A DNA stretch of 64,000 bases, taken from contig NZ_FWFS01000008.1 in assembly GCF_900172375.1 (NCBI RefSeq), positions 1-64,000 of the forward strand, given 5' to 3'. The stretch comes from Aquimixticola soesokkakensis. GTDB taxonomy: Bacteria; Pseudomonadota; Alphaproteobacteria; Rhodobacterales; Rhodobacteraceae. The notes under the pieces were generated by a model, which had not been told where the DNA came from, searched no databases, and saw only the letters and a program-made list of their open reading frames with translations. Shown here piece after piece: positions 1 through 7,465 of this stretch; position 1 is the first letter of the stretch; every line of letters begins with the position of its first letter. Both the position numbers and the translations under genes were made by a program.

Positions 1-2480
1 ACGTCGATATCGCCGAGGATTTCCTCGACCGGATCGAGCGGGAGTTCGGCCTCCACGGGGCCAAGGTCGACGGAGATGTCGCTATCCTCGCCAACGTCGG
101 GGGTTTCGCCACCCAGCGAGACATCGATATCGCCGAGGATGGCTTCGACCGGGTCGAGCGGGAGTTCGGCTTCCACGGGCCCAAGGTCGACGGAAATGTC
201 GCTCTCCTCGCCAACGTCGGGGGTTTCGCCACCCAGCGAGACGTCTATGTCGCCGAGGATGGCTTCGACCAGGTCGAGCGGGAGTTCGGCTTCCACAGGT
301 CCGAGGTCGACAGAGATGTCGCTATCCTCGCCAACGTCGGGCGTTTCGCCGCCCAGCGAGACATCGATATCGCCCAGGATTTCCTCCACCGGATCGAGCG
401 GAATCTCCCCTTCCACAAGCCCAAGGTCGACGGAAATGTCGCTCTCCTCGCTCCCATCGGGGGTTTCGCCACCCAGCGAGACGTCTATGTCGCCGAGGAT
501 GGCTTCGACCAGGTCGAGCGGGAGTTCGGCTTCCACAGGTCCGAGGTCGACAGAGATGTCGCTATCCTCGCCAACGTCGGGCGTTTCGCCGCCCAAAGAG
601 ACGTCGATATCGCCGAGAATTTCCTCGACCGGGTCGAGCGGGAGTTCGGCTTCCACAGGTCCGAGGTCGACAGAGATGTCGCTATCCTCGCCAACGTCGG
701 GCGTTTCACCGCCCAGCGAGACGTCGATATCGCCCAGGATTTCCTCCACCGGGTCGAGCGGGAGTTCGGCTTCCACGGGCCCAAGATCGACGGAAATGTC
801 GCTGTCCTCGCCCACCTCGGGCGTTTCACCGCCCAGCGAGACATCGACATCACCCAGGATTTCCTCCACCGGGTCGAGCGGGAGTTCGGCTTCCACGGGT
901 CCGAGATCGACAGAGATGTCGCTATCCTCGCCAACGTCGGGGGTTTCACCGCCCAAAGAGACATCGATATCGCCGAGGATTTCCTCGACCGGGTCGAGCG
1001 GGAGTTCGGCTTCCACGGGTCCGAGATCGACAGAGATGTCGCTATCCTCGCCCACATCGGGGGGTTCGCCCCCCAAAGAGACGTCGATATCGCCCAAGAT
1101 TTCCTCCACCGGATCGAGCGGGATTTCGGCCTCCACGGGTCCGAGGTCGACGGAAATGTCGCTATCCTCGCCAACGTCGGGGGTTTCGCCACCCAGCGAG
1201 ACATCGATATCGCCGAGGATGGCTTCGACCGGGTCGAGCGGGATTTCGGCTTCCACAGGTCCGAGGTCGACAGAGATGTCGCTATCCTCGCCAACATCGG
1301 GCGTTTCACCGCCCAAAGAGACGTCGATATCGCCGAGGATTTCCTCGACCGGATCGAGCGGGAGTTCGGCCTCCACGGGTCCGAGGTCGACGGAAATGTC
1401 GCTATCCTCGCCAACATCGGGCGTTTCGCCCCCCAAAGAGACGTCGATATCGCCGAGGATTTCCTCGACCGGATCGAGCGGGATTTCGGCTTCCACAGGT
1501 CCAAGGTCGACAGAGATGTCGCTATCCTCGCCAACATCGGGCGTTTCACCGCCCAAAGAGACGTCGATATCGCCGAGGATTTCCTCGACCGGATCGAGCG
1601 GGAGTTCGGCCTCCACGGGGCCAAGGTCGACGGAGATGTCGCTATCCTCGCCAACGTCGGGGGTTTCGCCACCCAGCGAGACATCGATATCGCCGAGGAT
1701 TTCCTCCACCGGATCGAGCGGAATCTCCCCTTCCACAAGCCCAAGGTCGACGGAAATGTCGCTCTCCTCGCTCCCATCGGGGGTTTCGCCACCCAGCGAG
1801 ACGTCTATGTCGCCGAGGATGGCTTCGACTAGGTCGAGCGGGATTTCGGCCTCCACGGGTCCGAGATCGACAGAGATGTCGCTATCCTCGCCAACGTCGG
1901 GCGTTTCGCCGCCCAAAGAGACGTCGATATCGCCGAGAATTTCCTCGACCGGGTCGAGCGGGAGTTCGGCTTCCACAGGTCCGAGGTCGACAGAGATGTC
2001 GCTATCCTCGCCAACGTCGGGCGTTTCACCGCCCAGCGAGACGTCGATATCGCCCAGGATTTCCTCCACCGGGTCGAGCGGGAGTTCGGCTTCCACGGGC
2101 CCAAGATCGACGGAAATGTCGCTGTCCTCGCCCACCTCGGGCGTTTCACCGCCCAAAGAGACATCGATATCGCCGAGGATTTCCTCGACCGGGTCGAGCG
2201 GGAGTTCGGCTTCCACGGGTCCGAGATCGACGGAAATGTCGCTCTCCTCGCCCACATCGGGCGTTTCACCGCCCAAAGAGACATCGATATCGCCGAGGAT
2301 TTCCTCGACCGGATCGAGCGGGATTTCGGCTTCCACGGGTCCGAGATCGACAGAGATGTCGCTATCCTCGCCCACATCGGGGGTTTCACCGCCCAGCGAG
2401 ACGTCGATATCGCCCAGGATTTCCTCGACCGGGTCGAGCGGGATTTCGGCCTCCACAGGTCCGAGGTCGACGGAGATATC
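1..2480 (-). repeat. 120-bp tandem repeat array, about 20.6 units
   Basis: Uninterrupted head-to-tail units of 120 bp, all in frame, each encoding 40 residues. Units differ by a few substitutions. There is second-order structure: 1-120 equals 1561-1680, and 361-840 matches 1681-2160 with only a handful of differences, including about 290 identical bases from 547 (matching from 1867). The array continues past the window start. Confidence 0.97.
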
Positions 2481-3449
2481 GCTGTCGTCAGGGGAGGGAA
2501 TATCGGTGTCACTGTCTCCGGTCGGATCAGGGTCTACCGTGTCCGTTGGTGGGATCTCAGGATCGGGCGTGACGGTATCCGTGGGATCTGTGTCGCCATC
2601 TGTGCCAGTGTCAGTGTCAGTGTCAGTGTCACCGTCAGTGTCGCTGTCTGTGTCACCGTCAGTACCACCGTCTGGGGTACCGCCGGTATCGCCGCCTGTC
2701 GTTTCTTCGGTGCCATCCTCGGTGTCGTCCTCCGCAAGGGGCGGTGTGTCGATCACGGGATCGGTGGGGTCAAGCGGAAGCGGGGGCGGTGTCGTGGCTG
2801 GCGTTTCGGGCGTGCTGTCGGGCGTGTCGACGACGGGCGTCGGGGTGGATGGCGCAAAGCCTTCGGCGGTCTCCTCGTTCTCCGGTGCCACTGGGGCCAC
2901 GGGGGCCAGCGGGGCCTCTGGTGTCACCGGCGTGCCGTCGGTCACGGGAGCGGGTGTCTGGGGGGCGGTGTCCGGGGCGATTGTCCCCTCTGTTTCAGGG
3001 ATATCTTGCGTTACATCCGCCGGACCCGTGGCCGCAGGAGTCGCGAGAGGGTTGTCCAGAACACTCGCGGGGGATGCGGTCGCTTGGGGCGCGGCGGGCG
3101 CAAGGTCCTGAGGCTGGGTTGCCCCCGACACATTGGGATCAAAGAAGGAGCTGGGGTAGACTGCCTGCTGGCTGCCAAGCAGCGTTGTGCTGGCCTCGAA
3201 CAAGGGTGTGGCCGCTGCGCTGGTATCGAAGGGCACACTGCCCGATCCGTTGATGGCAACGTCGCGCACAAGACCTTGTGGCAGGTCTTGCAGGCCGAAT
3301 TGGTCGCTACCGGCCTCGAGAACGTCGGAAGCGGAGATCTGAATGTTTTCGTTCTGCGTCAAGCCGGCGGATGTCGCCTCGGCAACGTCGAGATCGTCTG
3401 CGCTGAAACGCTTGGCATTCAGTGCATCAAAATTGGACTCGTCTTGCAT
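1..3449 (-). CDS. Giant acidic tandem-repeat protein, 5' part (C-terminus outside window)
   Basis: An open frame runs on the minus strand from an ATG at 3449 to the window edge, about 1149 codons without a stop. The start has an ideal ribosome site (AAGGAG, 7 bases before ATG). Residues 1-~230 are a unique segment without signal peptide, then a Pro/Thr-rich stretch, then an Asp-Thr-Gly rich linker (~2590-2690), then about 20 copies of a 40-residue acidic repeat with cores such as SLGGETPDVGEDSDISVD and LGPVEAELPLDPVEEILGD. Differences between units are often silent in this frame: CAGCGAG versus CAAAGAG in the plus strand is TCG-CTG versus TCT-TTG, both Ser-Leu, whereas the opposite strand changes Ser to Lys. 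No family is recognised. The lack of a signal peptide together with an acidic repetitive body would fit a type I secreted adhesin or RTX-like protein, but the C-terminal end needed to show this is missing. Confidence 0.88.
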   Translation of the reverse strand, partial: MQDESNFDALNAKRFSADDLDVAEATSAGLTQNENIQISASDVLEAGSDQFGLQDLPQGLVRDVAINGSGSVPFDTSAAATPLFEASTTLLGSQQAVYPSSFFDPNVSGATQPQDLAPAAPQATASPASVLDNPLATPAATGPADVTQDIPETEGTIAPDTAPQTPAPVTDGTPVTPEAPLAPVAPVAPENEETAEGFAPSTPTPVVDTPDSTPETPATTPPPLPLDPTDPVIDTPPLAEDDTEDGTEETTGGDTGGTPDGGTDGDTDSDTDGDTDTDTDTGTDGDTDPTDTVTPDPEIPPTDTVDPDPTGDSDTDIPSPDDSDISVDLGPVEAEIPLDPVEEILGDIDVSLGGETPDVGEDSDISVDLGPVEAEIPLDPVEEILGDIDVSLGGETPDVGEESDISVDLGPVEAELPLDPVEEILGDIDVSLGGETPEVGEDSDISVDLGPVEAELPLDPVEEILGDIDVSLGGETPDVGEDSDISVDLGPVEAELPLDPVEEILGDIDVSLGGETPDVGEDSDISVDLGPVEAEIPLDLVEAILGDIDVSLGGETPDGSEESDISVDLGLVEGEIPLDPVEEILGDIDVSLGGETPDVGEDSDISVDLGPVEAELPLDPVEEILGDIDVSLGGETPDVGEDSDISVDLGPVEAEIPLDPVEEILGDIDVSLGGETPDVGEDSDISVDLGPVEAELPLDPVEEILGDIDVSLGGETPDVGEDSDISVDLGPVEAEIPLDPVEAILGDIDVSLGGETPDVGEDSDISVDLGPVEAEIPLDPVEEILGDIDVSLGGEPPDVGEDSDISVDLGPVEAELPLDPVEEILGDIDVSLGGETPDVGEDSDISVDLGPVEAELPLDPVEEILGDVDVSLGGETPEVGEDSDISVDLGPVEAELPLDPVEEILGDIDVSLGGETPDVGEDSDISVDLGPVEAELPLDPVEEILGDIDVSLGGETPDVGEDSDISVDLGPVEAELPLDLVEAILGDIDVSLGGETPDGSEESDISVDLGLVEGEIPLDPVEEILGDIDVSLGGETPDVGEDSDISVDLGPVEAELPLDLVEAILGDIDVSLGGETPDVGEESDISVDLGPVEAELPLDPVEAILGDIDVSLGGETPDVGEDSDISVDLGPVEAELPLDPVEEILGDID

Positions 3450-3812
3450 CGTTCCACTCCTTCACTACCCCCTTCAGGTTCGATGATTGGAATGAACATT
3501 TTCTTAATTTTCGCCCTCTGTCCCATTGATAGTGAATATTTGGTTAACGGTTTCACATTTGTTTTGAATGGTTTGTGGAAGGTGACGGGGCGCAACACGT
3601 CGCGCGGTGACACCGCTGGTCCAGTCCCAAAGTCGCTCGGTGTTTGAAGTCGTGGCAAAACACTGAGCCCGCTGGCAAACCCGCCGCCCGTCACTCCTTT
3701 CGACTGCAGTGCCGGAATTAGTAACTTTATTTTACAAATACAGGCCCAGAGCATGGAGAACCGCAACAGTTTGTTCTAAGTCACGAAAGATTCGATGGGA
3801 GAGGAACGTATC
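3450..3812. other. Divergent intergenic region
   Basis: No convincing gene. It separates the minus-strand repeat-protein gene from the plus-strand MFS gene and is visibly richer in A+T (about 3480-3560 and 3715-3745) than its surroundings, as expected of a promoter region. I could not assign individual -35/-10 boxes. Confidence 0.6.
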
Positions 3813-5102
3813 ATGAGTGGGAAAACCCGATTGGTTTATCAGGGCATGTGGATGCCGTTCGTCCTTTTGGTGGTGTGTTTTGCCGCTTGGGGAATCGCTG
3901 CAAACATGACCGATCCGATGGTGCAGGTGTTCTCGCGGATCTTTTCGATGAGCACTGTTCAGGCCTCGCTGGTGCAATTTGCCTATTACGGTGCCTATTT
4001 CCTGCTTGCGCTGCCCGCGGCCTTTATCAACCGCCGTTTTAGCTACAAAACCGGCGTGTTGGCGGGGCTGGGGCTGGCGACATTCGGGGCGCTTTTGTTC
4101 TATCCCGCCAGCATCGCCATGACCTACGGGTTCTTCCTGATCGCGCTGTTTTGCCTCGCGGGGGGGCTGTCGATCCTCGAAACCTCTGCCAATCCTTTTG
4201 TCATTTCGATGGGGCCCGAAGGCAACGCCACGCGCCGTCTCAACTTTGCGCAGGCCTTCAACCCTGTGGGCACCAATATCGGCGTGTTGTTGTCGGCCAG
4301 TTTCATTCTGCCCAACCTCAACCCCGCAACGGATGCCCAGCGGGCCGCCATGGCACCCGAGGCCCTCGAGCAAATCCGGCGCGCGGAATTGTCGGCGGTG
4401 ATGGGCCCCTACGTGGGCTTCGCCTTTGTCCTGCTGGTGATTTGGGTGCTGATCGCCCTCAAACCGATGCCCGCACGCGACGAAGCCAGGCCGGTTGCCC
4501 GCGGCAATGTGCAGTTTCGCGCGACTCTGGCGCGTTTGCTGAAAAACCGGCACTACGCATTCGGCGTCGGGGCGCAGTTTTTCAACGTGGCCGCGCAGAC
4601 CTGTACCTGGACCTTCACGATCCAATATGTGATCGGCGCGATGGGCGGGACAGAGGCCTCGGCGGGCCAGTATCTGCAAATCAGCCTGATCGTGTTCCTG
4701 ATCTCACGCTTTGCCATGGTTGGCATCATGGGCGTTATCCGGCCGTCGCTGTTGCTGACGCTGATGGCGGCGCTGGCGGTGACATTGACGCTATTTGCCG
4801 CTTTCGTGCCGTCAATGGCCGGGGTTTGGGCCGTGGTCGCGCTGTCGGCCTGCCTGTCCTTGATGTTTCCGACGATCTACGGTGTGGCGCTCCAAGGTCT
4901 GGGCGAAGACACGAAATTCGGGGCGGCAGGGCTGGTCATGGCGATTGCCGGCGGTGCGGTGATGCCGATGATTCAGGGTGCCGTTCTGGATGGCTACGGC
5001 GCCGCGGTATCCTTTGTCGTGCCGATGGTCTGCTTCGCGGTGGTTGCGCTTTATGGCGTCTTTGACCTGCTGTCGGGGCGCAAATCCGCGGCCCTGCGTT
5101 AA
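3813..5102 (+). CDS. FucP-type MFS sugar/H+ symporter
   Basis: A 429-residue inner-membrane transporter with about 12 hydrophobic segments. It carries the signature of the fucose:H+ symporter (FHS) branch of the major facilitator superfamily: LETSANPFV followed by GP and then RLNFAQAFNPVG around residues 125-155. Known members import L-fucose, glucose, galactose or N-acetylglucosamine with a proton; the substrate here cannot be told. I chose the ATG at 3813 because GGGAGAGG lies just upstream; an in-frame ATG at 3795 would lack a good site and would include that purine run. It stands alone, with no sugar catabolic gene beside it. Confidence 0.88.
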   Translation: MSGKTRLVYQGMWMPFVLLVVCFAAWGIAANMTDPMVQVFSRIFSMSTVQASLVQFAYYGAYFLLALPAAFINRRFSYKTGVLAGLGLATFGALLFYPASIAMTYGFFLIALFCLAGGLSILETSANPFVISMGPEGNATRRLNFAQAFNPVGTNIGVLLSASFILPNLNPATDAQRAAMAPEALEQIRRAELSAVMGPYVGFAFVLLVIWVLIALKPMPARDEARPVARGNVQFRATLARLLKNRHYAFGVGAQFFNVAAQTCTWTFTIQYVIGAMGGTEASAGQYLQISLIVFLISRFAMVGIMGVIRPSLLLTLMAALAVTLTLFAAFVPSMAGVWAVVALSACLSLMFPTIYGVALQGLGEDTKFGAAGLVMAIAGGAVMPMIQGAVLDGYGAAVSFVVPMVCFAVVALYGVFDLLSGRKSAALR

Positions 5103-5109
5103 GCCAAAG

Positions 5110-5135
5110 CCCTCGGCCCCGTTCGGGGCCAAGGG
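5110..5135. terminator. Hairpin between convergent genes
   Basis: GGCCCC-GTTC-GGGGCC, extended outward by CCCT/AGGG, between the converging MFS and alcohol dehydrogenase genes. There is no clear U run, so termination strength is uncertain. Confidence 0.5.
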
Positions 5136-5152
5136 CGGTTTGGGGTTGCGGA

Positions 5153-6199
5153 TTACGCCAGTGTCGCGTTGTCGATCACAAAGCGGTATTTGACGTCGGA
5201 TTTCAGCATCCGCTCATAGGCTTCGTTGATCTGGTCCATGCGGATGACTTCCACATCCGACGTGATGCCGTGCTCACCGCAGAAATCCAGCAATTCCTGC
5301 GTTTCCTTGACCCCGCCGATCAGAGACCCTGCGACCGCGCGGCGGCGCATCACCATTTGCGCGGAATTCAGGAAGGGATCAATCGGCCCGAGGTAGCCCA
5401 CCAGCACCAGCGTGCCGTTGTAGTTCAGCGTCGGCATATAGGGGTTGAGGTCATGGACATAGGGCACGGTGTCGATGATCAGATCAAAGGCGTTGGCGAC
5501 TTCGGCCATCTGGCTGTCGTCGGTGGAAATAACGACGTGATCCGCGCCCAGACGTTTGGCATCCTCGATCTTGTCGGGAGAGCGCGAGAAAAGCGTCACC
5601 TCCGCGCCCAAAGCATGGGCCAGTTTCAAGGCCATGTGACCAAGGCCACCCAAGCCGACAACCGCCACTTTCGACCCTTTCCCGACTTTCCAGTGCTGGA
5701 GAGGCGACCAGGTCGTAATGCCTGCACAGAGTAGCGGCGCAGCACCGGCAGCATCGATGTTTTCTGGTACGTTCAGGACAAATTTATCTTTGACAACAAC
5801 GGATTGTGCATAGCCGCCGTGGGTGATCGATCCGTCGACCTTATCGGTGCCACCATAGGTGCCGGTGAAGCCGTTAAAGCAATATTGTTCTTCGTGATTG
5901 TCACAGGCGGCGCAGTGCTGGCAGCTGTCGACCATACAGCCGACGCCCACCAGATCCCCGACTTTGAAGCCGGTGACATCCGCGCCGACGTCGGTCACGC
6001 GACCGATGATCTCATGGCCCGGAACAACAGGGTAGGTGGCATTGCCCCAATCGTTGCGCGCAGTGTGCAGGTCCGAGTGGCAGACGCCGCAATAGGTAAT
6101 ATCGATGGCGACATCATCGGGGCGCAACGTGCGGCGGGTGATGTCCAAGGGAGCAAGCGGCGCATCCGCAGATTGCGCGGCATAGGCGTGAACGGTCAT
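5153..6199 (-). CDS. Zinc-dependent NAD(P) alcohol dehydrogenase / aldehyde reductase (YahK-like)
   Basis: A 348-residue medium-chain dehydrogenase. It shows the catalytic zinc site (CGVCHSD near residue 38 and PGHEIIGRV near 60), the four-cysteine structural zinc site (CQHCAACDNHEEQYC near 94-108) and a Rossmann motif GLGGLG near residue 180. Conserved blocks such as PLLCAGITT and the C-terminal QINEAYERMLKSDVKYRFV match the E. coli YahK/cinnamyl-alcohol-dehydrogenase branch, which reduces diverse aldehydes with NADPH. A LysR regulator is encoded 175 bp upstream on the same strand, with a repeated 9-mer in between that could be its operator. Confidence 0.9.
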   Translation of the reverse strand: MTVHAYAAQSADAPLAPLDITRRTLRPDDVAIDITYCGVCHSDLHTARNDWGNATYPVVPGHEIIGRVTDVGADVTGFKVGDLVGVGCMVDSCQHCAACDNHEEQYCFNGFTGTYGGTDKVDGSITHGGYAQSVVVKDKFVLNVPENIDAAGAAPLLCAGITTWSPLQHWKVGKGSKVAVVGLGGLGHMALKLAHALGAEVTLFSRSPDKIEDAKRLGADHVVISTDDSQMAEVANAFDLIIDTVPYVHDLNPYMPTLNYNGTLVLVGYLGPIDPFLNSAQMVMRRRAVAGSLIGGVKETQELLDFCGEHGITSDVEVIRMDQINEAYERMLKSDVKYRFVIDNATLA

Positions 6200-6310
6200 G
6201 TGAAGTCCTTGCGGTTTGGTCGAGCGATTGTGTGTGACGCGCGGGACAGGCGCCCTTGGCGCGCCGCGACGATCCTACAAAGCTAAGGCGATTGGGCGCG
6301 GTTGCTAGGG

Positions 6311-6351
6311 GATCAATCGCGCATGGGCCTATCTGCAAAAACGATCAATCG
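6311..6351. promoter_or_regulatory. Direct repeat GATCAATCG x2, possible LysR operator
   Basis: The 9-mer GATCAATCG occurs at 6311-6319 and 6343-6351, 32 bp apart (about three helical turns, the same DNA face). It lies upstream of the alcohol dehydrogenase and just after the LysR gene. That placement suits a regulator site, but assignment to this regulator is inference. Confidence 0.35.
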
Positions 6352-6374
6352 GCCCGTGCGAAACGAACATAGCC

Positions 6375-7271
6375 TCACGACCCGCGATAGCGCAGTGCTT
6401 CGACCAACAGTTTGAACGCAGGCGGCGTCTGTCTGCGGCTGGGGTAGTAAAGGTGATAGCCCGGAAAGGGCGGGCACCAATCGTCAAGCACCTGCACCAA
6501 AGCCCCGCTGGCAAAATGCGGCGCGAGAATATGATCGGGCAAGCACACAAGGCCGCGCCCCTGCACCGCGGCCTCGACCAACAGATCCGGCTCGTTGCTG
6601 GTGAACTGACCGGCAACGCGCACATTCAGCGGGCGACCGTTGCGTTCGAATTCCCAGGCATAAAGCCCGCCCAGCGTTTGCAGGCGCAGATTGACGCAGA
6701 TGTGGCTGGTAAGGTCATGGGGCGTGTGCGGCGCGGGATGGGTGTCAAAATAGCCCGGCGCTCCGCCAACCACCATGCGGGCATCCGGCGCGATGCGCAC
6801 GGCAATCATATCCTTGTCGACCTGTTCGCCCAGCCGCACGCCGGCGTCAAACCCGTCTTTGACGATGTCCACCAGCCGCGATTCCTGTGCAATTTCAACC
6901 TGCACGTTGGGATAATCGGCCATCAATCGGCTCACGGCGGGCATCAGATAGTGCTGGGCGGCATGGCGCGACGCGGTGATGCGGATCAACCCCGAGGGCG
7001 TCTCGCGCAGCGCATCCAGCCTTGCCAGCTGGTCCTCGATCCCGTCAAAGGCAGGGCGCAAGGCCTCGGCAAGGCGCAAGCCCGCCTGCGTGGGGGCAAC
7101 GGTGCGGGTGGTGCGGGTCAGCAACCGCACCCCCAACCGCTCCTCAAGGCGGCGCAACACGTGGCTGACGGAGGATTGCGACGTTCCGAGTTTGGCGGCT
7201 GCGCGCGTAAAGCTGCGTTCCTCGGCGACCACCAGAAAGGCCATCAGATCGCCCAGTTCATCCCGTTTCAT
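6375..7271 (-). CDS. LysR-family transcriptional regulator
   Basis: A 298-residue protein with an N-terminal winged helix (residues ~4-64; SFTRAAAKLGTSQSSVSHVLRRLEERLGVRLL is the recognition region, spread over ~20-50) and a periplasmic-binding-protein-like effector domain from ~90 to the end. It belongs to the large group resembling the DhcR/PA-type regulators, with a typical LYYPSRRQTPPAFK ending. It could control the dehydrogenase gene downstream on the same strand, or the decarboxylase operon that starts divergently 194 bp away. The inducer is unknown. Confidence 0.9.
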   Translation of the reverse strand: MKRDELGDLMAFLVVAEERSFTRAAAKLGTSQSSVSHVLRRLEERLGVRLLTRTTRTVAPTQAGLRLAEALRPAFDGIEDQLARLDALRETPSGLIRITASRHAAQHYLMPAVSRLMADYPNVQVEIAQESRLVDIVKDGFDAGVRLGEQVDKDMIAVRIAPDARMVVGGAPGYFDTHPAPHTPHDLTSHICVNLRLQTLGGLYAWEFERNGRPLNVRVAGQFTSNEPDLLVEAAVQGRGLVCLPDHILAPHFASGALVQVLDDWCPPFPGYHLYYPSRRQTPPAFKLLVEALRYRGS

Positions 7272-7465
7272 TTATCGCCTATCCGTATAATTGCGTCGTT
7301 GATTTAGCGGATGCATGCGAAATAACAAGTCGGCGCGCGCGCAGGTCTTGCGCCCGGGCGCTAAGCATTTGATGCCTTTGCACGTGACTGTCCCTTGACT
7401 GTTTTCCCCTCAGGGGGAACAAACGCACACAGCCTTTCGCGCGACAAATTCCGTCAGGAGACTCC

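Noticed and set aside
1-2480. CRISPR array
   Set aside because: Units are 120 bp, directly adjacent, without variable spacers, and keep a reading frame: coding repeats.
76-3111. A 1011-codon Ser/Thr/Pro-rich frame on the plus strand
   Set aside because: It is the antisense shadow of the repeat gene. Substitutions between units are silent in the minus frame but change residues here (Ser to Lys), and it has no ribosome site.
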